A DNA stretch of 64,000 nucleotides from Flavobacterium sp. MDT1-60. Lineage in GTDB: Bacteria > Bacteroidota > Bacteroidia > Flavobacteriales > Flavobacteriaceae. This document shows positions 7,514-16,535 of the stretch, in pieces; position 1 is the stretch's first letter, and each line of letters begins with the position of its first letter. The DNA lies in assembly GCF_014844035.1 (NCBI RefSeq), contig NZ_CP062159.1, positions 2,294,001-2,358,000 of the forward strand. The letters run 5' to 3'. Below the pieces are notes generated by a model. The model worked only from the letters and a program-made list of their open reading frames with translations. It was not told the DNA's origin and made no database searches. The translations under genes were made by a program, and so were the position numbers.

Positions 7514-10027
7514 TTACGACCAGGCTTTTGGCGCTTTTTGATCTCTTAACGGAACAAAAACAACATTGTCATCTTTCTCTTCAGAGTTTACAAAATGACT
7601 GAAACGTTTTAATAATCTTGGTTTTTCTAATACTTGTTTCCACTCGCATTCAAAAGTGTTTACCAGAGTTTGCATTTCAGCTTCTAAGGTTTCGCAGATG
7701 CCTAAGCTATCTTCAATAATTACTTCTTTCAAATACTCTAAACCACCGTCTAGTTTTTCTAACCAGGTTGAAGTTCTGATTAGCGGACCAGCCGTACGGA
7801 TGTAATACATTAAAAAGCGATCCATGTATTTGATAACCGTTTCTTTATCAATTTTTTCAGCTAATAAAACAGCGTGTTTTGGATTTGCCCCACCATTTCC
7901 GGCGATGTATAGATTCCATCCGCCTTCAACAGCAATTAAACCAAAATCTTTTCCGCGGGCTTCGGCACATTCACGAATACAGGCCGAAACACCACCTTTT
8001 AATTTGTGAGGAGAACGAATTCCTTTATATCTGTTTTCTAATTCAATTGCAAATCCGGCGCTGTCATCCATTCCGTAACGACACCATGCGTTTCCGACAC
8101 AGCTTTTAACGGCACGAAGTGATTTTCCGTAAGCGTGACCGCTTTCAAAACCATTATCAATTAAGATTTTCCAGATTTTTGGAAGATCATTCAAATGGGC
8201 TCCGAATAAGTCAACACGCTGTGCGCCGGTAATTTTAGTATATAAATCGAATTGTTTGGCTACTTCACCTATAACAATTAGTTTCTCAGCCGTAATTTCT
8301 CCACCGGCAACTCTAGGTACAACTGAATACGTTCCGTTTCGTTGAATATTGGCTAAAAATCTATCGTTTGTATCTTGTGTTGTAACGTGTTTGTTGGCAG
8401 TATCATTGTAAATACTGGAGAAAATAGAAGCCACGACCGGTTTACAAACTTCACAGCCGTCACCTTTTCCATGATGATCGATCACGTCATAAAAATTCTC
8501 GTATTTGTTGATTTTTACCAAATCGAAAAGTTCTTGTCTTGTATAAGCAAAATGTTCGCAGATAACCTCTTTTACTTCTTTTCCTAATGATTTTTGAGTT
8601 GCTTTTACCAGGTCATAAACCATTGGTTTACAGCCTCCACAACCAGAAGTTGCTTTGGTATGTTTTACAACATCTGAAAAACTGGAACAGGTTTCATCTA
8701 AAAGCGAACAGCAAATAGAACCTTTTGTTACATTTTCGCAAGAGCAGATTACCGCAGTATCCGGTAAATCCATAACGCTTCCTAAACTTGAACCTTCAGA
8801 ACCGTCTCTTGAGCCTAAAATCAAATCTTCCGGATTTTTAGGCAAAGCCATAGCATTGCTGTAAATCTGAAATAAAGAATTGTAATCGCTTGAATCTCCA
8901 ACCAGGATTCCGCCTAATAAGGTTTTAGAATCTTTAGTAACGTTGATTCTTTTGTAAACACCTGATAATTTATTTTCATAAATAATGGCAGTTACATCGT
9001 TATTTTCGATAAAAGGATCACCAAAACTCGCAACTTCAACACCAATTAATTTCAATTGTGTCGACATATCGATGGTTTCTCTCATGGTTTTAGAACCATT
9101 TAAGATTTGCTCAGCGGCTACATCGGCCATTTCGTAACCTGGAGCAACAAGTCCGTAAATGTTTTGATTGTATAAAGCCACTTCGCCAATCGCATAAATA
9201 GAAGGATCTGATGTTTGCATCTGATTGTTTACCACAACACCGCCTCGTAAACCGACTTCTAATCCTGAAACTCTGGCTAATTCGTCGCGAGGTTTTATTC
9301 CGGCAGATATAACCAACATGTCTACTTTTAACAATTCGTCATCGGCAAACATCATTCCCGTTATGCATTCTTTTCCGTCAATATATTGTGTGGCCTTGTT
9401 TAAATGGATGCCAATATTTAATTCTTCAATTTTAGACTGCAACATGTCGCTGGCGCCTTTGTCCAATTGTCTCGGCATCAATCTTGGAGCAAATTCGACT
9501 ACATGTGGATTTAAACCTAAATCACGAACTGCTTTTGCAGCTTCAAGACCTAATAATCCGCCACCTAAAACTGCCGCTTCTGTAGCCCCTTTTTGTTTTA
9601 TTTTTTTGGCGTAAGCCATAATCGCATCTAAATCCTCGATGGTTCTGTATACAAAAACACCTTCTTTTTCAACCCCGTCGATCGGTGGTACAAATGCAGA
9701 AGATCCTGTGGCAAGAACTAAGTAATCGTACGTATGTGTTTTTTCTAAATGCGTATGTATTGTTTTTTCTGTTCTGTTAATATCTGTAATTAATTCAGAA
9801 GTATTCAGAGTAATATTGTTTTCTGCGTACCATTCGCTTGTTGACATTGACAAGTCATCTGCTGTTTTGCCGCCAAAGTATTCACTTAAGTGAACACGAT
9901 CGTAAGCACGTCTTGGCTCTTCACCAAAAACGGTAATCTGATACTTTTCCTGTCCTGATTTTGCAATGAATTTTTCGCAAAATTTATAACCAACCATGCC
10001 GTTTCCAACTACTATTACTCTTATCAT
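7514..10027 (-). CDS. nirB: Nitrite reductase (NADH) large subunit NirB
   Basis: The 837-residue enzyme has the full NirB layout. An N-terminal FAD/NAD-binding oxidoreductase comes first (VVGNGMVGYKFCE, AVLGGGLLGLEAA). A BFD-like [2Fe-2S] domain follows (ICSCENVTKG with GCGGCKP), then a second weaker BFD-like stretch (GDGCEVCKPV), and a sulfite/nitrite reductase half with siroheme-[4Fe-4S] ligands in SCVGNAWCRYG (C-x5-C) and ACIRECAE (C-x3-C). It reduces nitrite to ammonium using NADH. It is the first gene of the minus-strand nitrite cluster and has a well-formed promoter. Confidence 0.95.
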   Translation of the reverse strand: MIRVIVVGNGMVGYKFCEKFIAKSGQEKYQITVFGEEPRRAYDRVHLSEYFGGKTADDLSMSTSEWYAENNITLNTSELITDINRTEKTIHTHLEKTHTYDYLVLATGSSAFVPPIDGVEKEGVFVYRTIEDLDAIMAYAKKIKQKGATEAAVLGGGLLGLEAAKAVRDLGLNPHVVEFAPRLMPRQLDKGASDMLQSKIEELNIGIHLNKATQYIDGKECITGMMFADDELLKVDMLVISAGIKPRDELARVSGLEVGLRGGVVVNNQMQTSDPSIYAIGEVALYNQNIYGLVAPGYEMADVAAEQILNGSKTMRETIDMSTQLKLIGVEVASFGDPFIENNDVTAIIYENKLSGVYKRINVTKDSKTLLGGILVGDSSDYNSLFQIYSNAMALPKNPEDLILGSRDGSEGSSLGSVMDLPDTAVICSCENVTKGSICCSLLDETCSSFSDVVKHTKATSGCGGCKPMVYDLVKATQKSLGKEVKEVICEHFAYTRQELFDLVKINKYENFYDVIDHHGKGDGCEVCKPVVASIFSSIYNDTANKHVTTQDTNDRFLANIQRNGTYSVVPRVAGGEITAEKLIVIGEVAKQFDLYTKITGAQRVDLFGAHLNDLPKIWKILIDNGFESGHAYGKSLRAVKSCVGNAWCRYGMDDSAGFAIELENRYKGIRSPHKLKGGVSACIRECAEARGKDFGLIAVEGGWNLYIAGNGGANPKHAVLLAEKIDKETVIKYMDRFLMYYIRTAGPLIRTSTWLEKLDGGLEYLKEVIIEDSLGICETLEAEMQTLVNTFECEWKQVLEKPRLLKRFSHFVNSEEKDDNVVFVPLRDQKAPKAWS

Positions 10028-10053
10028 GATTCCTTTAATTAAGTATTACTACG

Positions 10054-10132
10054 CAAATATAAGTATTTATACTTATAGAAATACGTAATAAGCTTGCTTT
10101 TTTGTTAGAAAAATAACGTTAACAAATACGTA
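10054..10132 (-). promoter_or_regulatory. nirB promoter with candidate regulator sites
   Basis: On the minus strand a perfect -7 box TATATTTG lies at 10054-10061. It overlaps an inverted repeat ATAAGTA-TTTA-TACTTAT (10059-10076); both halves fit the NarL heptamer consensus TACYYMT. TACGTA motifs lie at 10082-10087 and 10127-10132, and a TAACGTTA palindrome at 10114-10121. No TTG -33 element is obvious. The same -7/TAAGTA order occurs at narK, so I infer shared control by the NarL-type regulator. Confidence 0.5.
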
Positions 10133-10320
10133 TTTTATCGTAATCTCTTAAGTAGTGCGGATTTCAGGCGGTTTTTCATCCTTTTATATTTTATCAATTT
10201 GGTACAGATTTTCTTAAATTTGAAAGGATTCTAAATAAGGATTTCGAAAAATTGTCGTAAATTCAATTGAATTTTTGGATTTGTTTCTCAAAATCAAATT
10301 CATTCTTAAATAGAAATCTC

Positions 10321-11091
10321 ATGAAAAAAATAGTTTCACTCTTGTTTTTATTGTCTTTAATAACAAGCTGTAAACCAACATCAGGATTAGTTTCAGATGC
10401 TACGACATCTAACACTCAGGAAGCCGATATGACCATCTATTTTAAAGCAACCGGAAATGAACCTTTTTGGGGAATAACACTAGGGAAGGAACAAACCATT
10501 TTTACTTCATTGATTCCAGGTAAAGAGAAAATCATTTTTTCATCGGTTGAACCGATTAAGGCAATGGATGCCAATGTCAAAATGTATAAACTAAGTAATG
10601 AAAAGGCAACCGCAACAGTTACCATTCAGCAATTGGATTGTCAGGATTCAATGTCCGGTGCAATTTCACCTTATAGAGTATCAGTTGAAATTAAAAACAA
10701 TTCAGAACTGGAGTCTAAAAAAGTACAAGGCTGTGGAAAATATATCACCGATTATCGCCTGCACGATATTTGGGTTCTGGAAGAATTAAACGGTTATAAA
10801 GTTTTTATAGCCGATTATCAAAAGGAGTTACCAAGAATCGAAATTCATGCACAGGAAAATACATTTATGGGTTTTGGGGGCTGTAATTCGATCAGCGGAA
10901 CACTATTCTATGAAAAAGACGTATTACGATTTACCAAAGTAATTTCGACTCTAATGGCCTGCGCGCCTGGTAATAAAGAAAGCGAATTTACAAAAGCGCT
11001 TCAAAGTACCACGACATATTCAATTGGCGATAATCGATTGACGCTTTCAAATCCTTCAGGGAAATTATTGGTTTTTAGGAAGGTTGATTAA
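10321..11091 (+). CDS. Lipoprotein with NlpE/COG3650-like and META domains
   Basis: The ATG at 10321 gives 256 residues with a lipoprotein signal peptide (MKKIVSLLFLLSLITSC, lipobox cysteine at 17). An N-terminal domain of the COG3650/NlpE-like type is marked by ATGNEPFWGITL. A C-terminal META (DUF306) domain carries WVLEELNG and FMGFGGCNSISGT, followed by TLMAC. Such proteins sit in the cell envelope and are often linked to stress or heat resistance; the function here is unknown. A -7 box TAAATTTG at 10215-10222 lies about 100 bases upstream. It is divergent from nirB. Confidence 0.8.
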   Translation: MKKIVSLLFLLSLITSCKPTSGLVSDATTSNTQEADMTIYFKATGNEPFWGITLGKEQTIFTSLIPGKEKIIFSSVEPIKAMDANVKMYKLSNEKATATVTIQQLDCQDSMSGAISPYRVSVEIKNNSELESKKVQGCGKYITDYRLHDIWVLEELNGYKVFIADYQKELPRIEIHAQENTFMGFGGCNSISGTLFYEKDVLRFTKVISTLMACAPGNKESEFTKALQSTTTYSIGDNRLTLSNPSGKLLVFRKVD

Positions 11092-11214
11092 TTACATATA
11101 TGATGTTATCGAATAGTTTCTCGGAATGACAATACGGTACGAAAAAAATAAAAATCAGTATAAATCCGTGTCTTCGCTTTAGCGAATCCGTCTCATCCGT
11201 GTGCCATTAAGCAG

Positions 11215-12492
11215 TTATTCCAATTCCTTAGGATCTTCGTTTTCCTCTTCAATAAAATCCAGTTCTAAAGCGCGCACCGTCTGAACTGCATTTCCGGCAA
11301 TACCACGAATCGATCCGTACATTCCTAAAGTATTATGAACTACTTTTTCGATTTGTTTTTCGCGTTGTTTCCAGATTCTTTGCATCGCTCTTTTTTCGGC
11401 ATCAAGATCACCTTGCATTTGGGTGAAACCTTCTACGATTCCTTCGATCTGCAAGCGGAATTCATTGCTCGTTAAAAAGTCATACAACATTGACATTTTA
11501 TCGCCTTTGTTTTCCTGCGCCTGAACCGCCTGACTTACCTGAATTAAAGATTGACGTAACACGGCACTCAAACCTTTAAATTCTTCGTAGGTACAGATCC
11601 AGATACCGTCACGCATTCCCATTCGGTCCATTCCGGCGGGCATTACTTCAGTGACTAAAACACCGATATTGGCTCTTTTGGTTCGAATATCATTTTTAAA
11701 TTTTTCAATCCAGGCTGGCTGAAAAGCTTTGGTACGTTTGCTTTCGTAATATATAGAACCGCAATTTTGCAGTTCACGTGTGTTTACAATCTGAAGACAA
11801 TCTGCACCGTTGGCACCTTTTTTAACTTCATCAATACTGTCAAGCGGGAAATTATTCGCCAGCCATTCTTCGATCGCTAATTCCATTACTTCGCCTTGCA
11901 ATTGCATAGAACCTTGTTCCTGCTTGCGTTTCATTTCTTCGATTAGCTTTTTCTGATCGTCAGATTGTTTCTGGTATTCTTTTATTTTAAGTTCGTTTTT
12001 TTCTTCTTCCTGTTTGCGGATTTTATCACGCTCCAAAACCAAAGTAGCGTTCAGTTGTTTTTGCGCTTCAGCTTCGATCGCTTCTTTCATTTCCAGTTTT
12101 TCACGTTGTAGTTTTGCGATTTCGCCCGTCATTTTATTCAATTCCCGAAGTTTTTCTGATTTCTCAGAAAGTTCTTTTTCCATCAACGTCAAACGATCTT
12201 TATTTTCTTCTTCGAGTTTGGTTTTTAGTTTTTCGGTAATTTCTTTTTCAGCTGTCTTTTTTTCGCGTTCTAAACGTTCAGCGAAAAGTTCATTTTCCTG
12301 TTTCTTTTTCGCTTCAAAGTCGGCTTTGGCTTTTTCGAATTGCTCATTTTTAAGTTCCAGTTCTCTGGTTTGAGTATTGGCTTTTTGTTGAAATTCTTTA
12401 CGGATACTATCTTCTAACTGATGTTTTAAAACATCGTTTACGTCGATTGGTGTCCCGCAATTTGGGCATATAATTGAAGATTGCTCAGCCAT
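11215..12492 (-). CDS. DUF2130 domain protein with N-terminal zinc-ribbon motif and long coiled coil
   Basis: The 425-residue protein begins with a CPNCGTPI zinc-ribbon-like motif (about 9-16). A long charged coiled coil follows (about 25-200). The C-terminal DUF2130 domain (about 205-400) includes EEWLANNFPLD, IYYESKRTKAFQPAWIEKF and GVLVTEVMPAG. The last part looks like a nuclease-fold (PD-(D/E)xK-like) core with E and K residues, but that is my inference. No membrane segment is visible. It stands alone between the META lipoprotein and the LysR regulator. Confidence 0.8.
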   Translation of the reverse strand: MAEQSSIICPNCGTPIDVNDVLKHQLEDSIRKEFQQKANTQTRELELKNEQFEKAKADFEAKKKQENELFAERLEREKKTAEKEITEKLKTKLEEENKDRLTLMEKELSEKSEKLRELNKMTGEIAKLQREKLEMKEAIEAEAQKQLNATLVLERDKIRKQEEEKNELKIKEYQKQSDDQKKLIEEMKRKQEQGSMQLQGEVMELAIEEWLANNFPLDSIDEVKKGANGADCLQIVNTRELQNCGSIYYESKRTKAFQPAWIEKFKNDIRTKRANIGVLVTEVMPAGMDRMGMRDGIWICTYEEFKGLSAVLRQSLIQVSQAVQAQENKGDKMSMLYDFLTSNEFRLQIEGIVEGFTQMQGDLDAEKRAMQRIWKQREKQIEKVVHNTLGMYGSIRGIAGNAVQTVRALELDFIEEENEDPKELE

Positions 12493-12587
12493 TTTTTGTT
12501 GATTTTTTAACGAGAATTATAATTTGCTAAGGTATTTAAAAGTTCTCTTTTAAGTGCAAAGTAAGTGGTGATAAATTGTAACGATTT

Positions 12588-12733
12588 TTTGCCACGAACT
12601 GCACGAATTTCCACTAAATTATTTTGTGTTCGTCCTTCATAATGCGTGCAATTTAATTACTCTTAGCTTTTAAATTTTACGGATTTCCATAGTTCTAAAT
12701 TAATTCGTGAAAATTCGTGTAATTACTGGCAAA
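12588..12733. repeat. Imperfect inverted repeat of the GCCACGAATT family
   Basis: Sequence from 12588 (TTTGCCACGAACTGCACGAA) is mirrored imperfectly by 12698-12733 (ending GTGTAATTACTGGCAAA). The same words form a perfect stem at 14587-14705 and a decayed one at 19252-19340. It fills the gap between the LysR stop and the DUF2130 start. Confidence 0.55.
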
Positions 12734-12734
12734 C

Positions 12735-13619
12735 TTATTTTTTAGAAAAATTCAATAAAAACTCAACTGCAGATTTTGTGATTTCAGAATCGTCTTCTTT
12801 TGAGGTTATTAGTGAAACGTCAGTAAATAAATTGACTTTTTTCAATTCTATAAAACCAATTTTTGTATCCGAATTATTCTTCGCAATGTTGGAGGGAACA
12901 ATCGAAATTCCCAAGCCATTTTTTACCAATTGAACAATTGAATTGATGTTGTTTGATTCGTGAATGATTTTGGGTTCAAATCCATAAAATGCACAAAGCT
13001 CCAATAAAACTTCATGATAATGCGGGGCGTAATCTTTATTGAAAAACACAAAAGTTTCGTCTTTTAAATTCGGAATCTCTTCTTCAGAGTTAATTTGAAT
13101 CAAACTCTTATTGTAAACTACCGAAAAACCATCCTGAAACCACAATTGCGATTTTATTTTAGGAGATTTTACAGGGGATCGAATAATTCCCAAGTCAATT
13201 TTCCCCTGTTCCAAAGCTAAGATTTGTTTGGTTGTCGATACTTCAAAAAGTTTAAAATTGACGTATGGAAATTGCTCTTTCAGTTGTTTAATCAAATCTG
13301 AAATTACAGACGAATAAATCGAACTGATATAGGCAATTCTGAATTCTCCTGAAACATTCTCTGCTATTTTTTTTGCTTTTAAGGAAATGCGTTCCAAATT
13401 CTGAAAAAGTTCTTTTACTTCTTTTTCAAAATATTTTCCTGCTTCAGTAAGTTCAACTTTTTTATTATTTCGATTGAATAAACGCGCCTGGAGTTCTTCT
13501 TCCAATTCCATAATCTGCCTGCTTAAAGGCGGTTGCGAGATAAATAATTTTTCAGCAGCTTTAGTAAAGTTTAATTCTTCGGCTACAGCCAAAAAATATT
13601 TTAAGTTACGTAATTCCAT
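12735..13619 (-). CDS. LysR-family transcriptional regulator
   Basis: The 294-residue protein has an N-terminal winged helix-turn-helix (about 1-60; MELRNLKYFLAVAEELNFT, AAEKLFISQPPLSRQI) and a C-terminal periplasmic-binding-type effector domain (about 90-290). The gene is divergent from the methyltransferase at 13876, the usual arrangement for a LysR regulator and its target. The effector is unknown. Confidence 0.9.
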   Translation of the reverse strand: MELRNLKYFLAVAEELNFTKAAEKLFISQPPLSRQIMELEEELQARLFNRNNKKVELTEAGKYFEKEVKELFQNLERISLKAKKIAENVSGEFRIAYISSIYSSVISDLIKQLKEQFPYVNFKLFEVSTTKQILALEQGKIDLGIIRSPVKSPKIKSQLWFQDGFSVVYNKSLIQINSEEEIPNLKDETFVFFNKDYAPHYHEVLLELCAFYGFEPKIIHESNNINSIVQLVKNGLGISIVPSNIAKNNSDTKIGFIELKKVNLFTDVSLITSKEDDSEITKSAVEFLLNFSKK

Positions 13620-13699
13620 AAATACCTATTAAGTATTAATAATTGACAAAATAAGTATTTTTGAAGTATATATCATAATGCTAGTTTTGATAAAAAAAT

Positions 13700-13847
13700 T
13701 TTCACGCAGATTTTAAACAGATTTAAGCAGATTGGCGCAGATATTTTTGATGCAAAATTTTTAAATTTATTTTAAAGCTGTAGATGAATATATCAAAAGA
13801 AAAAATCCTTTTTAATCTGCTTAAATCTTTTTTAAATCTGCGTGAAA
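13700..13847. repeat. Inverted repeat of the CACGCAGATTT family
   Basis: Arms at 13700-13733 and 13814-13847 are 34 bases long and match at 32 positions. The motif TTTCACGCAGATTT recurs singly near 32505 and in altered form near 57715. It sits inside the divergent gap between the LysR gene and the methyltransferase, so it would be part of the methyltransferase leader. Confidence 0.75.
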
Positions 13848-13875
13848 CTTAAAACTCAAAGTAAAAAATAAAATT

Positions 13876-14583
13876 ATGAAAAAATCAACTATTGAAGAGA
13901 TCAGGGAACGGTTTGATAATGATGTCGAACGATTTTCAAATTTAGAAACGGGGCAAGTCGCTACAATCGACGCTACCATTTCTTTAGAATTAATTACGGA
14001 AGCGTCCAAAAGGATTGTTCCGAATGCTATCAATGTTTTGGATATTGGCTGTGGTGCCGGGAATTATACTTTGAAAATGTTGTCTAAGTTGCCCAATTTA
14101 AATTGCACTTTGGTTGATTTGAGTTTGCCCATGTTAGATAAAGCTTTTGAAAGGGTTTCAGTAGAAACCAACGGTCGGGTAGAAGTGAAGCAAGGCGATA
14201 TTCGTGAAGTTGAATTACCGGAAAATCATTTTGATATTATTTTGGCCGGAGCGGTTTTGCATCATTTAAGAGATGATGAAGATTGGGAAACGACTTTTAC
14301 TAAAATATTCAAATTATTGAAACCCGGAGGATGTTTTATGATTTCGGATTTGATTACGCAGGATACTGACTTATTAAATGAATATACCTGGCAACGTTAT
14401 GGTGATTATTTAGAGGGAATTGGTGGTGCAGAATACCGTCAGAAAGTTTTGGATTATGTCGAAAAAGAAGACACACCAAGATCGATGAACTATCAATTGG
14501 ATTTGATGAAGAAAATTGGCTTTACAAGCGTTGAAATTTTACACAAGAATATGTGTTTTGGTGCTTTTGGCGGGATTAAGTAA
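13876..14583 (+). CDS. Class I SAM-dependent methyltransferase
   Basis: The 235-residue protein has the Rossmann methyltransferase signature: motif I VLDIGCGAGNYTL (about 53-65), an acidic residue after the second strand (LVDLSLPM), motif IV FDIILAGAVLHHL, and a post-motif LLKPGGCFMISD. The substrate cannot be read from the sequence. It is divergent from the LysR gene. The gene ends at the 14587-14705 inverted repeat. Confidence 0.85.
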   Translation: MKKSTIEEIRERFDNDVERFSNLETGQVATIDATISLELITEASKRIVPNAINVLDIGCGAGNYTLKMLSKLPNLNCTLVDLSLPMLDKAFERVSVETNGRVEVKQGDIREVELPENHFDIILAGAVLHHLRDDEDWETTFTKIFKLLKPGGCFMISDLITQDTDLLNEYTWQRYGDYLEGIGGAEYRQKVLDYVEKEDTPRSMNYQLDLMKKIGFTSVEILHKNMCFGAFGGIK

Positions 14584-14586
14584 AAA

Positions 14587-14705
14587 AGTTTGCCACGAAT
14601 TACACTAATTTTCACGAATTAAAATTTTGTTTATCATTCGCAATAAAGCAAAGCTTTATTGCAAAACAAAAAATTAGTGGAAATTAGTGTAATTCGTGGC
14701 AAACT
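14587..14705. repeat. Long perfect inverted repeat between convergent genes
   Basis: Perfect 25-base arms lie at 14587-14611 and 14681-14705, with a nested 10-bp hairpin (14640-14649 with 14653-14662, loop AAA). The outer arms carry the GCCACGAATTACACTAATT word also seen at 12588-12733. It lies exactly between the methyltransferase stop and the DUF3291 stop, so it can act as a bidirectional terminator. Confidence 0.85.
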
Positions 14706-14707
14706 AT

Positions 14708-15175
14708 TTATATTTTATTTTCTAATTCTGGTTTAGAAAACTTGTTCTTAAAATCAAAAACCAGTTGCGACGGGCCGTTTTGCTGTAAATAATCTAATTT
14801 TTCTACGGCTTCTTCGAGTGTTGGAATATGTCCTTTTGGGATCCACCACATTGCTGTTGCTGCTTTCCCAAATTTAAGAAACCATTCTTTACGGCGTCTT
14901 AAAAACTCGCTATGAAACGTTTTGTACATATAATGCTCTAAAGTCTCAATATTCTCCCAAACTGAAACATTCACGATGATTTGTTCATCATTATACGGAT
15001 TGAGATTGGTCGCATTATAACTGTCGTCTTTCAATCTCCAGACAAAACCTTCGCTTTTTTCGGCTAATGTATTAACAAGATCCAGATTGTCTACAAATTC
15101 TTTCATGATCGGATCATTTATCGTGACTCCTTTCATTTTGGCAATATTAATTTCGGCAAGATGATAGTTACTCAT
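14708..15175 (-). CDS. DUF3291 domain protein
   Basis: Starting at the ATG at 15175 (MSNYHLAEINIAKMKG) gives 155 residues, matching the usual N-terminus of DUF3291 proteins. They are related to dimeric alpha-beta-barrel and antibiotic-biosynthesis-monooxygenase folds. Visible motifs are GFVWRLKDD, VNVSVWENIETLEHYMY and KAATAMWWIPKGHIPT. The reaction is unknown. It is the last gene of a five-gene minus-strand run of oxidoreductases and follows the quinone oxidoreductase by 53 bases. Confidence 0.8.
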   Translation of the reverse strand: MSNYHLAEINIAKMKGVTINDPIMKEFVDNLDLVNTLAEKSEGFVWRLKDDSYNATNLNPYNDEQIIVNVSVWENIETLEHYMYKTFHSEFLRRRKEWFLKFGKAATAMWWIPKGHIPTLEEAVEKLDYLQQNGPSQLVFDFKNKFSKPELENKI

Positions 15176-15228
15176 ATTTGTATGTTTCTGAATAGGAAGC
15201 AAGTTAATCGTTTTTTGAGTAATTATTT

Positions 15229-16215
15229 TTAGCGATTAGTTATATCTATAACAATTTTTCCGACAGAAGAACCATCGCTAACGGCTTTGTGAGCCTCTAT
15301 AGCATTGTCTAAAGTAAATTGTCTGGAGTCGATAAGAGGTTTTAATTTTCCTTCTTCAATTAGTTTTGTAGTTTCTTTCAAAATGTCTCCGTGATGTTTT
15401 CTACCTTCTCCACTAATCATCGGATGTAAAACAAAAATACCATGCAAGCTTGCAGAACGTAGGGATCCTGTTGCTAAAGTATGGGTTCCAAAGGCGTAGC
15501 AACTCGCAATTTGTCCATAATGACGAATAGCTTTGAATGAATCGTCCAGCGATGGACCGCCAACAGTATCGTAAATAATATCAAAACCTTTTCCGTCCGT
15601 ATATTGATTTACGTAATCTTCAACGGTTTCTGTTTTGTAATCAATTGGCGTTGCGCCAAATCCTTTTACAATATCAGCTTTTTGAGATGAAACAGTTGCA
15701 TAAACATCGGCACCAAAAATTTTGGCAAGCTGAACGACCATATGACCAACTCCGCCCGCTCCGGCGTGCACCAAAACTTTATCGCCTTTTTTTACTTTTG
15801 CCCTGTCTATTAGACCCTCCCAGGCAGTAAGTAAAACGAGTGGAATTCCGGCAGCTTCTTTCATGGTTAAGTTTTTCGGTTTCTTAGCCAATAAATCTGC
15901 ATCAACAGCCGTGTATTCTGCTAAAGTTCCCTGAAGGCCTAAAACCCCTCCGGCAAGTCCGTAAACTTCATCACCAATTTTAAATTCGGTAACGCCTTCG
16001 CCGATTCCTTCAATAACGCCGGCAAGGTCAGTTCCTAAAATTGCAGGCAAAACAGGTGATGCGTAAGGCGAAAGTCCTAATCTGATTTTATTATCGATTG
16101 GGTTAACGCCACTTGCGTAAATTTTTACCAAAACTTCTCCTTTTTTCGGACTTGGTTTTGCGATTTCAGTTGTTACAAAATCGGATTCATATGTATTTGT
16201 GAAAAGTGCTTTCAT
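15229..16215 (-). CDS. Medium-chain (quinone-type) NADP-dependent oxidoreductase
   Basis: The 328-residue protein has a GroES-like N-domain (PAILGTDLAGVIEGIGEGV) and a Rossmann domain with VLVHAGAGGVGHMVVQLAK (about 148-166). The zinc ligands of classical alcohol dehydrogenases are not apparent, so it fits the quinone oxidoreductase/enoyl reductase branch. It probably reduces quinones or alpha,beta-unsaturated carbonyls. The ABM monooxygenase gene begins 15 bases upstream, so the two are likely cotranscribed. Confidence 0.85.
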   Translation of the reverse strand: MKALFTNTYESDFVTTEIAKPSPKKGEVLVKIYASGVNPIDNKIRLGLSPYASPVLPAILGTDLAGVIEGIGEGVTEFKIGDEVYGLAGGVLGLQGTLAEYTAVDADLLAKKPKNLTMKEAAGIPLVLLTAWEGLIDRAKVKKGDKVLVHAGAGGVGHMVVQLAKIFGADVYATVSSQKADIVKGFGATPIDYKTETVEDYVNQYTDGKGFDIIYDTVGGPSLDDSFKAIRHYGQIASCYAFGTHTLATGSLRSASLHGIFVLHPMISGEGRKHHGDILKETTKLIEEGKLKPLIDSRQFTLDNAIEAHKAVSDGSSVGKIVIDITNR

Positions 16216-16230
16216 TAGTTTTGTTTTTGA

Positions 16231-16509
16231 TTAAAGTGTTTGAACTGTTTTATAAACCTGAATAGGCAAGGCAACTAAACTTTCACTTTGTTTAATAAAA
16301 TCCAGTAAGTAAGGCTGATTATTGTGTGTGTCAAATCCTACCTGATCTTTCCATTCTTCCCAAATGATAAAAACATTTTCGGTTGTATGCAGGTCGTAAC
16401 GCACGCATGCAGCTTCTTTTCTGGTTTCGGTAACCAAATGATGAATCATGTTTCGAACTTGTTCAATGTTTTCCTGTTTACTTTTGATAATTGCAGTAAT
16501 AGATATCAT
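16231..16509 (-). CDS. Putative quinol monooxygenase (ABM domain)
   Basis: This 92-residue protein covers one antibiotic-biosynthesis-monooxygenase domain, with KQENIEQVRNMIHHL, RKEAACVRYDLHTT and FIIWEEWKDQVGFDTH. It resembles YgiN-type quinol monooxygenases, which convert quinols to quinones. The neighbouring quinone reductases support that assignment. Confidence 0.8.
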   Translation of the reverse strand: MISITAIIKSKQENIEQVRNMIHHLVTETRKEAACVRYDLHTTENVFIIWEEWKDQVGFDTHNNQPYLLDFIKQSESLVALPIQVYKTVQTL

Positions 16510-16535
16510 GATTGTAAAGTGTTAAGGGTTAGAAG

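Noticed and set aside
9225..9614. 129-residue frame opposite nirB
   Set aside because: It is fully antisense to the conserved FAD/NAD domain of NirB and has low-complexity serine-rich sequence.
12014..12373. 119-residue serine/phenylalanine-rich frame
   Set aside because: It is the antisense reading of the coiled coil of the DUF2130 gene.
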